Source: Clostridia bacterium (GTDB lineage: Bacteria > Bacillota > Clostridia > Oscillospirales > CAG-272). From it: a stretch of 35,595 nt of DNA. Positions 6,884 to 14,944 of the stretch are shown in pieces. The position numbers and the translations under genes are program-made. The stretch lies in the NCBI GenBank assembly GCA_017468385.1, contig JAFUIQ010000055.1, positions 1-35,595 of the forward strand, given 5' to 3'. Under the pieces are notes generated by a model. That model did not search any database and was not told the DNA's origin. It saw nothing but the letters and a program-made list of their open reading frames with translations. Numbering within the stretch: the stretch's first letter is position 1; each line of letters starts with the position of its first letter.

Positions 6884-7552
6884 TTATTTTGCCGCATCCC
6901 CCGCGAACTCCGTGCAGACGGTATCCATGGCGCAGTAGGCGCATGCGGGATCTCGCCCGTCTCCGTGCCCGTCGGGCATATGATAGCCGATGTAGTACAC
7001 CATACCGCATCCCGTGCAGGTCTGCGTCAGCCGATGACCGCGGCGGAAGAATCCGCGCCAGATCTGCACCGGCCCCAGCGTACACGCTTCCGTCATCGGA
7101 TTCCCCTCTGCGTCACACTGCACCGCATCGCACACGATATACGGATACGGAACGGTATCCGTACAGCGGGATGTGTGCTGCATGGTGTAAGGATCATGCA
7201 CCCACTTGTATGTATGAATGCCGATTCCCTCCCGGCCGCAGATCACGCAGGGCGCGCTTTCCGTCCCGGGCAGGTAGTTGTAGCAGAAATCCGTCCGGCA
7301 CGGCTCCACCGCAAAGGATGTACAGCCCTTTCCCGCCGTACACATCCATTTGTGGCACGGCACCTCCGTCCCGCCGGGGATGCTCTGGTCCGCTGCCAGG
7401 CGTGTGTAGCGGTGGGCGACTTTTCCCTGCTTCACACAGGGAACGGGGGAATCGTAAACGATCTCACCCGCCCCCGCATCGTATGCGGCCGCGCCTGCCG
7501 TCAACGCCAGAACCGCAAGCAGGCATCCGAGAATCACAAACATCTTTTTCAT
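6884..7552 (-). CDS. Secreted cysteine-rich protein, unknown function
   Basis: 222 aa; ATG at 7552 after GGGAGG. Residues 1-~23 are a signal peptide (MKKMFVILGC... AAAYA-like). The mature part has about 17 cysteines, including three CxxC pairs (CVIC, CTGC, CAYC) and a CxxC...W...H...C arrangement in the middle that resembles zinc-ribbon or treble-clef knuckles. This is odd for an exported protein, where disulfides or metal capture are alternatives. I do not recognise the family. A weak promoter (TTTACT-N17-TACAAT) lies ~45 bp upstream on the minus strand, and a terminator follows, so it is monocistronic. Confidence 0.75.
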   Translation of the reverse strand: MKKMFVILGCLLAVLALTAGAAAYDAGAGEIVYDSPVPCVKQGKVAHRYTRLAADQSIPGGTEVPCHKWMCTAGKGCTSFAVEPCRTDFCYNYLPGTESAPCVICGREGIGIHTYKWVHDPYTMQHTSRCTDTVPYPYIVCDAVQCDAEGNPMTEACTLGPVQIWRGFFRRGHRLTQTCTGCGMVYYIGYHMPDGHGDGRDPACAYCAMDTVCTEFAGDAAK

Positions 7553-7641
7553 AGGTATGTCCTCCCTTTCTATCGTTCTGTCTGTCCGGTTTCATTGTAT
7601 CACATGGCAGAGGGGGAGTAAAGAAAACTTAAGAAACCTTA

Positions 7642-7674
7642 AAGAAAAAGGCTGTTGCTTTGGCAACAGCCTTG
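7642..7674 (-). terminator. Terminator of the murJ envelope operon
   Basis: AAGGCTGTTGC and GCAACAGCCTT form an 11-bp stem with loop TTTG; TTTTTCTTT follows on the minus strand. Confidence 0.9.
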
Positions 7675-7679
7675 TTTTC

Positions 7680-7940
7680 TTATCCCACAAAATACACGAC
7701 CGTACCCACGGTGGCGAACAGTGCCACCAGGATCGCCGCAAGGGATGGCAGAAGCGCGATCACGCCCCGCAGTTTTGCCGCCCGGGCTTCCCGGTACATA
7801 ATCACCGCGATCGCCCAGAAGGCCAGGCTCATCACGGGAAGCACGATGGCCAGCGATGCCGCGCCCCACATACGGTAAGCAAGTCCCGCCAGCACCGCGA
7901 TCCCGGCCGCCGCCAGCGTCATGATCCGATATCGATTCAT
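7680..7940 (-). CDS. Small three-helix membrane protein
   Basis: 86 aa, MNRYRIMTLAAAG, with AAGGAG directly before the ATG. Three hydrophobic stretches (about residues 7-25, 30-52 and 62-85) fill nearly the whole protein; the only loop of note is the basic MYREARAAKLRG. Its start overlaps the stop of the 995-aa gene by 4 bp (ATGA), so it is translationally coupled and probably works with that membrane-anchored protein. No family recognised. Confidence 0.7.
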   Translation of the reverse strand: MNRYRIMTLAAAGIAVLAGLAYRMWGAASLAIVLPVMSLAFWAIAVIMYREARAAKLRGVIALLPSLAAILVALFATVGTVVYFVG

Positions 7941-10924
7941 TCTTTCTCCTTCTCCCGACGGCTGAGCAGCGCAAAGGCCGTCACCGTACCCATGCCCAGA
8001 AGCACGCACACGGCCCACTGGGCCCGCGTCATGCCATCCGAACCGCTTTCCTCCGCGGGATCGTACCGCGTGTCACGGTAGTGGTAAATCTCCGCCAGTT
8101 CCGCATCGGAATACGCGGCACTGAAGCACTCGATCTTCTGGATATCCAGGGATGCGGCGGAATCGCACTGCAGGGTGATGGCGGAGAAATTCACCGCGGA
8201 GGCGGCTGAGAACTCCGACAGATCGCACAGCACCTTCACCGGCACGCCGGTGGACACCAACGTACGATACTCCGCCCGGGTATCCCCGTTTCCGAACACA
8301 AAGGTAAGCTCCGCCGCGGACGCGCTCTCCAATTCCGTTACCACCTGCAAGGTGTATACCACATAGGGCGCATAGCGCATATCCTCCGTCACCGCATTGG
8401 CGCGCAGGATGTTGCCCTGGACGGCGGAGAAGACCTCCCCCTCCGTACCGCCGAACACCGCGTGCAGGGAACGTTCGCCCGAGACAAATCCGCCCGACTG
8501 AGTGATCAGCCGATCGCATCCGCTGCCCGCCATCCAGCCGAGGGTACTGTAGGAGTGGGAGAAATCGCCCCAGACGTATTTCCCCCGATAGCCCTCCGGA
8601 GCGTCCACGAGCATGGCAGAATGTCGGGTAAGCTGGCGGGTGGAATTGCCGCCGTTCATCGTATCTTTCAGTCCCGCGCACACGGCGGCGGGATCTTTCT
8701 GATAGGCCACGGACAAAAACAGCACCCGTGCGCCGGCCCGCTGGGCCGACTGGCAGCGGTCGTTATACTCCGCCAGAAGAATATCCGGCGCGTAATCGGT
8801 AACAGGCTCCCACATGAGCATAAAGGATCGGGGCGCCGCGCTGCCCGCTGTCTTGATCTGGGAGAGGATGTTCTGCATATGCCCGATAGTCTGGCTGGAG
8901 GAATCGGATATATACATCACCATCCACGGCATATCTCCATCCGCACCGATGGCACGGGACAGATAGGCGGCGAACAAAACAGGATCGCAGTACGTCCCCG
9001 CCGGACGGCCCTCGTCCCGGGCAGAATGGCCGATGGGAGCAATCACGGATACACCGGGAATCGCATGCACCGCACTGTTGTAAATCAGCCGCATGGTGAC
9101 GGCGCACTGCGCCGCATAGGCCTCGATGTCCGTCATATCCGCGCCGTTGTATACAGAGGCATCCATTCTCTCACCGGCGATGAATCCGCGCACGGTGGAA
9201 TACCGGGCAGCGATGTATTCGGTCACGGCGCACAAAGCCTGTGCCCCCGCCTCGCTTTCCACATCAAAGGCGAAGAATTCGGCATCCTCCGCTGTATATG
9301 TATAGGACAGTTCACTCAAGTCACCGGAGCTGAACAGGCGCAGATACACCTCCACGTCCGCCGCTGTATAGAAGCGGATGTCCGCATCCAGCTGCTTAAT
9401 GTATGCTGTGTCAAAGTAATAATACTTTCCGCCGCGGACGTACAGTTGTCCGCCGCTCTCCATGCCCTCGCCGCCGAGCAGCCGCATCACATCCACATCC
9501 ACAATGACGGCCGAGGCATTGGCCGCAAACACATCCGCCGTCCGGGCGCCGTACAGGCCCACCACAGACAGATCGCCGGCGTCGCCGGTCGCAGGATGAT
9601 CGGGGAAGTGGGCTGTGCCGATGGGAATTGCCCCATTCTCCGTCAGGATCGCCGCCAGATAGCGGCTGGAGGATGCGTAGGATTTCCACCCGCGCATATC
9701 GACGGCAAAACGGAATTTGGTGGAAATACGAATGGTCTCGATGGGCTCGCCCTTGGCCAGCACCTCCGCCTCATCCATCCACACCGGGATCTCAAACAAT
9801 CCGATGGTCGTATCAATATGGTTAGTCACGATCTCGCCGGGAAGCGTACCGCGGACCGACAGCATTTCCATCCCCGCCGTGAAGGCACATTCCGTGATTT
9901 TGCCCACACCGGCAGTCATCCCTTCCGAAAACTGCTCCAGGGACACCTCCCGCAGACTGACTCCCTCCTGGCCGTCCGCGTACAATCCGCGGAAGCTGAG
10001 TCGGTAGGCCCGGAGCGGGATATCCTCATCAAAGGGGAGCAGATAGGTGTTCTTGCCGTAGTAGATGGGGCAGGTGGACGCAATCGTAAAGGAGGACACC
10101 GAGGACGGGCCGTCCGCCACCGCCAGGGAGATATATCCCCCCACCAGTGCCCGATCGAGCACCACGCGCAAAGCGCAAATGCCCTCTCCCGCCTCATAGG
10201 ACTCCCGGACCGCGTCGGCCACCAGCGTCATGTTGCCGTCATCTCCGGCATCCAGGATGTACATCCCATCCCGATAGGATGCCGTGCCGCCGTCCGCCGT
10301 GTAATCAAAGGTCATAAACTGCCGGGCCACGGACAGATCCGCCTCGCCGTGGGCGTACACGCCGCCCAGGGAGAATCCGTGGAATTCGCCCTCATTCAGC
10401 ACGCTGATTTCCATCATATTGATGCAGGTACGGTATTTCCATTCCCCGATGGGAGCGGAAACCGTATGCCACGCGCCTGCGTGAATCTTCGCCTGCACCG
10501 ACCATGTATTCATGCCGGAATACATCCGGATCAGCACCGTGTGCTCCGTTTCGGAATCCCCCGGCACCAGAATCTGGGCCGTCAGCTCCGATGACGCCAT
10601 CAGATTGGGCTCATCCCCGGCGGGATAATGGCGCATGACGGTGTACTCGCTGCCGTCTGCTCCGAAAGGAATCGTCTGGAGAATGGCAACGCCATCCCGG
10701 GACGTCATCCGCACGGCGGACACCCCCGTGGCGGCAATCCATCCCGCGGCTCCCTCCTCGGCAAAGCCGTCCAGCACCCGGCCATCCGTGACCGTATATG
10801 CCTGAGAAATCTCCACAGTTTCCCCGTCCACTGTCATATTCTCAGCCGCCCGCACCGATACACCCGGCACAAGCAGAAGCAGGCATAACACAGCGCATCC
10901 CATTGCGCGGCGCCACTTTCCCAT
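7937..10924 (-). CDS. Large membrane-anchored extracellular protein, possible glycosidase-like barrel
   Basis: 995 aa; ATG at 10924 after AAGGAGGG. It has an N-terminal signal peptide (cleavage near VRAAEN) and a C-terminal membrane helix followed by RREKEKE, so it sits outside the cell held by its C terminus. Residues ~50-330 look like beta-rich carbohydrate-binding modules (two jelly-roll-like stretches). Residues ~480-760 look alpha/beta with FIAGERMD, VSVIAPIGHS, WMVMYISD, FMLMWEPVTDY and ARVLFLSVAY as successive strand ends, reminiscent of a glycoside-hydrolase TIM barrel such as DUF5722. A further beta domain precedes the anchor. In an operon with murJ and a GT4 glycosyltransferase, it may process or bind a surface polysaccharide. 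Domain calls are from pattern memory. Confidence 0.75.
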   Translation of the reverse strand: MGKWRRAMGCAVLCLLLLVPGVSVRAAENMTVDGETVEISQAYTVTDGRVLDGFAEEGAAGWIAATGVSAVRMTSRDGVAILQTIPFGADGSEYTVMRHYPAGDEPNLMASSELTAQILVPGDSETEHTVLIRMYSGMNTWSVQAKIHAGAWHTVSAPIGEWKYRTCINMMEISVLNEGEFHGFSLGGVYAHGEADLSVARQFMTFDYTADGGTASYRDGMYILDAGDDGNMTLVADAVRESYEAGEGICALRVVLDRALVGGYISLAVADGPSSVSSFTIASTCPIYYGKNTYLLPFDEDIPLRAYRLSFRGLYADGQEGVSLREVSLEQFSEGMTAGVGKITECAFTAGMEMLSVRGTLPGEIVTNHIDTTIGLFEIPVWMDEAEVLAKGEPIETIRISTKFRFAVDMRGWKSYASSSRYLAAILTENGAIPIGTAHFPDHPATGDAGDLSVVGLYGARTADVFAANASAVIVDVDVMRLLGGEGMESGGQLYVRGGKYYYFDTAYIKQLDADIRFYTAADVEVYLRLFSSGDLSELSYTYTAEDAEFFAFDVESEAGAQALCAVTEYIAARYSTVRGFIAGERMDASVYNGADMTDIEAYAAQCAVTMRLIYNSAVHAIPGVSVIAPIGHSARDEGRPAGTYCDPVLFAAYLSRAIGADGDMPWMVMYISDSSSQTIGHMQNILSQIKTAGSAAPRSFMLMWEPVTDYAPDILLAEYNDRCQSAQRAGARVLFLSVAYQKDPAAVCAGLKDTMNGGNSTRQLTRHSAMLVDAPEGYRGKYVWGDFSHSYSTLGWMAGSGCDRLITQSGGFVSGERSLHAVFGGTEGEVFSAVQGNILRANAVTEDMRYAPYVVYTLQVVTELESASAAELTFVFGNGDTRAEYRTLVSTGVPVKVLCDLSEFSAASAVNFSAITLQCDSAASLDIQKIECFSAAYSDAELAEIYHYRDTRYDPAEESGSDGMTRAQWAVCVLLGMGTVTAFALLSRREKEKE

Positions 10925-10947
10925 GGAAATCCCTCCTTATCCTCATT

Positions 10948-12081
10948 TCAGTGAAGGAATCCGCCCCGGCGGGCTTCCTCCTTATATACAGTCTCCAGCT
11001 GCTCCGTCATGGCACGGGCAGTAAATCTCTCGCCGAACCGGGTTTTCGCCCCCGCGGACAGCGTATCATACAACGCCGGATCCTCCATGATCCGCAGAAT
11101 GGCCGCCGCCATGGCGTCGCTGTCCTTCTCCGGCACCAGAAATCCGTTGACCCCGTCCTCGATCACGCCGGGGTTGCCGCCAAAGGAGGTGACCACCGCC
11201 GGCAGGCCCAAGCTCATGGCCTCAATCAGAGCGAGAGACGTGGCCTCCGTGCCCCAGGAGCAGTTCAGGGACAGATTCATGATGCTGTAATAGGGCACCA
11301 CATCGGTGACAAATCCGGTGAACACCATCTTGCCGTCCAATCCCGCCTCGCGGGCCAGCCGCACCGTCTCCTCATAGGTCGTTCCCGTTCCCATCACGAG
11401 GAATTTGGCATCCGGACGCACGGCACAGACCGCTCTCGCCGTTTCCACCAGGTAAGAGTGTCCCTTATACGGCTCCATCCGGGCGGAGATGCCGCAGACG
11501 AAATCCGTGTCGGCAAATCCCAGCTCCCTGCGCAAAGCGACACATTCCTCCGCCGTCGACGGCGTCAGCGGTTCCACGCCGTTGAGGATCACCGTAATTT
11601 TGTCCTCCCTTACGCCGGTGGCGGTCAGGATATCCGCCGCCGCCTGAGCCACGGCAATGATCCGTGTGGCCAGCGTATTGTTCACCGCACCGGCGATCTG
11701 CTTGCCGGGGAAGGTGGTGAGCCGCCGGGGCGGGTCAAACACGCTGTGGCGGGTATAGATGCGGCACTTGACGCCGCAGAGCCAGGCGGCGATTTTGGCA
11801 TCCAGGGAGGAATGAGTATGCACGATGTGAGGCTTCACACGGCGCATAATACCGCACAATTCGGTGATGCCGCCCCGATCGTGGGAGGCATCCCGCCCGT
11901 GCTCCGTCTCGATCACGGGGATACCGCATTCCTCAATCCGCGGCACCAGGGCCGATCCCTTGGGCACCACAGCCGTTACATCAAACACATCTTTATCGAA
12001 ATGGCGAAGCAGATGGAGCAGAAGCCGGCCCGCTCCGCCGATGTTGCTGTCAGAGATACAATGGAGAACACGAATTTTCAT
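10948..12081 (-). CDS. GT4-family glycosyltransferase
   Basis: 377 aa, start ATG after GAGGT, 9 bp downstream of murJ. N-terminal Rossmann domain with the GG loop (SDSNIGGAGRLLLHLL) and VHTHSSLDAKIAAWLCG; C-terminal domain with GISARMEPYKGHSYLVE and the retaining GT-B signature EX7E (E279 and E287 in EATSLALIEAMSLGLP) followed by FGGNPGVIEDGVNGFLV. It transfers a sugar from an NDP-sugar to a lipid-linked or polysaccharide acceptor at the inner membrane face. Next to a MurJ-type flippase this suggests cell-surface glycan synthesis; donor and acceptor are unknown. Confidence 0.92.
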   Translation of the reverse strand: MKIRVLHCISDSNIGGAGRLLLHLLRHFDKDVFDVTAVVPKGSALVPRIEECGIPVIETEHGRDASHDRGGITELCGIMRRVKPHIVHTHSSLDAKIAAWLCGVKCRIYTRHSVFDPPRRLTTFPGKQIAGAVNNTLATRIIAVAQAAADILTATGVREDKITVILNGVEPLTPSTAEECVALRRELGFADTDFVCGISARMEPYKGHSYLVETARAVCAVRPDAKFLVMGTGTTYEETVRLAREAGLDGKMVFTGFVTDVVPYYSIMNLSLNCSWGTEATSLALIEAMSLGLPAVVTSFGGNPGVIEDGVNGFLVPEKDSDAMAAAILRIMEDPALYDTLSAGAKTRFGERFTARAMTEQLETVYKEEARRGGFLH

Positions 12082-12090
12082 GAAGTTACC

Positions 12091-13626
12091 TCATTTTCCG
12101 GTGCGCTTTACGCGCGCAATCACAAAAGATGCTTCCTCCGAGCGGAGAAGCAGTACGCCAGCCGCGTACACAACGGCTCCGATCACAACGGACAAAACCG
12201 TCTGCACAAGATATCCGCCGGGCAGATGGGGCAGGCAAACGTACACCGCGCCGCCCATAATCAGCGCCGCCAGGACGGATTTCCCCAGATCCAACAGATC
12301 CGCCCGGGCGAATCGGGTGCGGAACACGCGGCAGTAGGCGATGGCATTGCCCAGGCACTGCACAGCCACGGCGATGCCGGAGGACAAAGCGATGCCGCCG
12401 ATGCCGAAGCGGGACAGAACCACCACCAGCCCCACGTTGACCACCATGGCAATCAGGGAGGTAATCATGGGAATCTTGGGGCGGTTTTCCGCAAAGAAGG
12501 ATTTGCTCAACACCTCATTGGCCGCCATGAACAGCATACCCACCGCAAAGCACCGCAGAGCGGTGGCGGTCAGAGCCGTATCCGCCGGGGTAAAGGCGCG
12601 CCGCTCGAACAGGATGGCAGTGATAGGCTCTGCCAGCACGGCCAGTCCCGCGGCGATGGGGGCGATGATAAAGGACAAGGTTTTCACCGAGGTGAACATC
12701 AGCCGGCGGGATGTATCCGTATCGCCCGCCGCGGCGGCACGGGAGAAGTGAGGAAAGAGCAGATTGGTGGCCACGAAAGCGAACACGCCCACCAGGATGG
12801 TATAGAGCCGATTGGCGTAGCCGAGGGCCGTGATAGCCCGTCCGCCGTCCATGGCCGACGCGAAATTGGTGTTGATCACGGTGCACAGCGGCTGTGTCCA
12901 TGTGCCCACCAGGATGGGCAAGGCCAGCTTCAGACTGCGCACAATATGGGGCGAGAGAATCCCCGCCGAGGGGACAAGACGGAAGCCGAACTGCCGCAGC
13001 TTCGGCACCTGGATCAGCGCCTGGGCGCCCCATCCGCACAGCATGGCCACCGCCAGGCCGTGCACACCGAAATCATCCAGAAAAAACAGAAGATATCCCA
13101 CCATGATCAGATTGGAAACCAGACTGATCAGCGCGGGGATGCGGAACTCGCCCATGGACTGGAGAATCCCCACAAAGGAGAAGGCCAAGCCGGTGCAGAT
13201 CACCATGGGAAACAGAATCCGTGTCAGCTCCACCGCCAAGGCTTTGACTTCCGGCGCCAGCTCCGGTGCCAGCAAATCCACCAAAGGGGAAGCGAACGCC
13301 ACGCCCGCCACGGTGAGGATGCTTGTCAGAAGAAAAATCAGATTCACATAGGACGCCGCAAAGCGCATGGCGGACTTCTTCCCTTCCCGCACCAGAAGAT
13401 CGCTGAACACGGGGATGAACGCCGCCGACACCACGCCGCCGATGACGAAATCAAAGATCAGAACGGGCAGTCGGCTGGCGGTTTCGTAGGCCACCGCCGG
13501 TGCTGTTGTGCCGTAGGCAGTGCCCACCAGGATATCCCGCAAAAGGCCCAGCGCCTTGGCGGCCAGAATGATCACTGCCATGACCGCCGCGGTTCCCAAA
13601 AGGCCGCCTTTCTTTTCTTTCTGCAC
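12091..13626 (-). CDS. murJ: MurJ/MviN-type lipid flippase
   Basis: 511 aa, GTG start at 13626 with AGGAGGTGA upstream. The protein is almost all membrane helices (about 14), opening with AAKALGLLRDILVGTAYG, the conserved TM1 region with Arg-Asp, then FDFVIGGVVSAAFIPVFSDLL, and LGYANRLYTILVGVFAFVATNLLFPHFSR in TM8, typical of the MOP-superfamily MurJ. MurJ flips lipid II for peptidoglycan synthesis. Because it heads an operon with a GT4 enzyme and a secreted polysaccharide-like protein rather than a mur cluster, it could instead flip another lipid-linked glycan. A consensus promoter lies about 100 bp upstream. Confidence 0.92.
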   Translation of the reverse strand: MQKEKKGGLLGTAAVMAVIILAAKALGLLRDILVGTAYGTTAPAVAYETASRLPVLIFDFVIGGVVSAAFIPVFSDLLVREGKKSAMRFAASYVNLIFLLTSILTVAGVAFASPLVDLLAPELAPEVKALAVELTRILFPMVICTGLAFSFVGILQSMGEFRIPALISLVSNLIMVGYLLFFLDDFGVHGLAVAMLCGWGAQALIQVPKLRQFGFRLVPSAGILSPHIVRSLKLALPILVGTWTQPLCTVINTNFASAMDGGRAITALGYANRLYTILVGVFAFVATNLLFPHFSRAAAAGDTDTSRRLMFTSVKTLSFIIAPIAAGLAVLAEPITAILFERRAFTPADTALTATALRCFAVGMLFMAANEVLSKSFFAENRPKIPMITSLIAMVVNVGLVVVLSRFGIGGIALSSGIAVAVQCLGNAIAYCRVFRTRFARADLLDLGKSVLAALIMGGAVYVCLPHLPGGYLVQTVLSVVIGAVVYAAGVLLLRSEEASFVIARVKRTGK

Positions 13627-13724
13627 AATCTCACCTCCTGTCTGCTGATTGTATCTCCCCGCCAGGAATCTTTCCCTGACATAGGATATCCCACCTGCGC
13701 GAGAATATAGATACCGATGATATC

Positions 13725-13753
13725 ATTATACAATGCCGGGGGTCGATTGTCAA
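13725..13753 (-). promoter_or_regulatory. Promoter of the murJ operon
   Basis: Minus strand TTGACA (13753-13748), 17-bp spacer, TATAAT (13730-13725): full consensus. The ~90-nt leader contains a short in-frame ATG reading (MSGKDSWRGD...) that overlaps the murJ start, which could be a leader peptide but has only a weak ribosome site. Confidence 0.88.
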
Positions 13754-13785
13754 GCAACGGGGCATCTCTGGGGATTTTCGGGAAT

Positions 13786-13812
13786 AAAAAGAAGCATCCC
13801 GTCGGATGCCTC
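13786..13812 (-). terminator. Terminator of the ECF S-component gene
   Basis: GAAGCATCC pairs with GGATGCCTC around CGTC (one G-T wobble); the minus strand continues CTTTTTATT. Confidence 0.8.
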
Positions 13813-13818
13813 TTGAAC

Positions 13819-14346
13819 CTATTGTCCCTCTTTCTTTTGGATGCGAAACGCATCGGTCAGATGATACTTTTCAAACAGTATTGCCAGAACCGCAAACACA
13901 CAGATGCCTGCCGCTCCCTGCACCAGATTGCCCGGCACAGACACGATGGCACCCCATCCCTCTCCGCCCAAGACGGCAGAATAGGCAAAATAACCAGCCA
14001 CCATTTCCACCTCGGCCACAAGTCCCGCGGCTATCCGACGCGAAGGACACTTGGCCAAACCGCGCGTCAGCCAGGCGCACAAGAGCGCACTCGCTCCCTT
14101 GATCATAAAGGTTCCCGGCACATAAAAGGCGTAACCGAGAAACAAATCCGCCAAAGCGGAGCCGAGACCTGCGCTGACAAAGCCGTACCACGGGCCCAGC
14201 AGCCATCCGGCCAGCAGAACAAACCCGTCGCCCAGGTTGAGGAACCCGCCCAAGGGCGAGGGGACAGTGATGATCATGGTGGCCACGCAAATCAGCGCAG
14301 CCAGCATGGCGGACAAAACGATTTTCAAAAGAGATTGATGCTTCAT
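13819..14346 (-). CDS. ECF transporter S component
   Basis: 175 aa, about six hydrophobic segments. MLAALICVATMIITVPSP, then GGFLNLGDGFVLLAGWLLGP and SAGLGSALADLFLGYAFYVPGTFMIKG, is the pattern of energy-coupling-factor substrate-binding subunits of the COG4720-like group. The S component binds a vitamin or related small molecule and docks with a shared EcfAA'T module, which is not in this window. The substrate cannot be named, and the short ~25-nt leader leaves no room for a riboswitch that would reveal it. The Shine-Dalgarno is poor (GGATACC), so translation may be low or the start slightly different. Confidence 0.82.
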   Translation of the reverse strand: MKHQSLLKIVLSAMLAALICVATMIITVPSPLGGFLNLGDGFVLLAGWLLGPWYGFVSAGLGSALADLFLGYAFYVPGTFMIKGASALLCAWLTRGLAKCPSRRIAAGLVAEVEMVAGYFAYSAVLGGEGWGAIVSVPGNLVQGAAGICVFAVLAILFEKYHLTDAFRIQKKEGQ

Positions 14347-14377
14347 GGCGGTATCCGAAAACGTAGAATTTTTCTAT

Positions 14378-14406
14378 ATAGTAGCACGCGCACCACCGTT
14401 TGTCAA
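14378..14406 (-). promoter_or_regulatory. Promoter of the ECF S-component gene
   Basis: Minus strand TTGACA (14406-14401), 17-bp spacer, TACTAT (14383-14378). Confidence 0.8.
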
Positions 14407-14498
14407 TCGGTAAAATTACAAAAGATGTAGGTTTTGAGAGTGTCTTTTTGTCGAAATTCATCGCACCGCCCGACCGATCCGGAAAACGGCCGCGGATA

Positions 14499-14527
14499 TT
14501 GATTTTTCGCGCTCAACGGTGTATAAT
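14499..14527 (+). promoter_or_regulatory. Promoter of lipoprotein and lipase genes
   Basis: TTGATT (14499-14504), 17-bp spacer, TATAAT (14522-14527). It overlaps an upstream in-frame ATG at 14519, so translation must begin at 14561. Confidence 0.78.
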
Positions 14528-14560
14528 ATCAGGGTGAAATATGTAGAAAGTTGTCAGATT

Positions 14561-14932
14561 ATGCGAAAGTATGTACTGCTCGGCCTGCTTTTGTGTATCC
14601 TGCTGGTTGGCTGCGGGACAAACAAGGATGGCGCCGGGATTGAATTTTATACCCTCCGGGAGGAGGAATGGGTGGAGTTGAACACCGGAGCGGAAACGTC
14701 CCCGCACGCCATAACCGACGCGTCCGAAACCGCCGCGCCGGCAGAGACCGACACCGTTGTGGAGGATACGGCGGAAATCACCTACATCCTGAACACCAGC
14801 TCAAAGAAATTCCACGCCCCCGCCTGCTCCAGCGTGGGCAAGATCAAGGACAGCAACCGGGGAGAGTTTACCGGAGAACGGCATGAGCTGCTGGCGCGGG
14901 GATACGACCCGTGCAAAATCTGCAATCCGTAA
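14561..14932 (+). CDS. Lipoprotein with C-terminal Ada-like Cys domain
   Basis: 123 aa. MRKYVLLGLLLCILLVGC ends in a lipobox (LVGC), so the mature protein is lipid-anchored. An acidic/Thr-rich linker (ETSPHAITDASETAAPAETD) leads to a ~48-residue C-terminal module: TYILNTSSKKFHAPACSS...KIKDSNRGEFTGERHELLARGYDPCKICNP. This module, with one Cys after a His-x-Pro-x pattern and a terminal CxxC, recurs at the ends of clostridial nucleases and ComEC-like proteins and resembles the zinc-binding Ada N-terminal fold. Here it is the sole domain, on the outside of the cell. It probably binds metal or DNA; the role is unknown. The lipase-like gene follows after 12 bp. Confidence 0.82.
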   Translation: MRKYVLLGLLLCILLVGCGTNKDGAGIEFYTLREEEWVELNTGAETSPHAITDASETAAPAETDTVVEDTAEITYILNTSSKKFHAPACSSVGKIKDSNRGEFTGERHELLARGYDPCKICNP

Positions 14933-14944
14933 GAAAGGGAAAGT

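Noticed and set aside
13627-13705. Leader peptide gene before murJ
   Set aside because: An ATG reading exists but the ribosome site is weak and the frame simply runs into murJ out of phase; no regulatory codon pattern.
14347-14400. Vitamin riboswitch before the ECF S component
   Set aside because: The predicted leader is only ~25 nt, too short for a known riboswitch.
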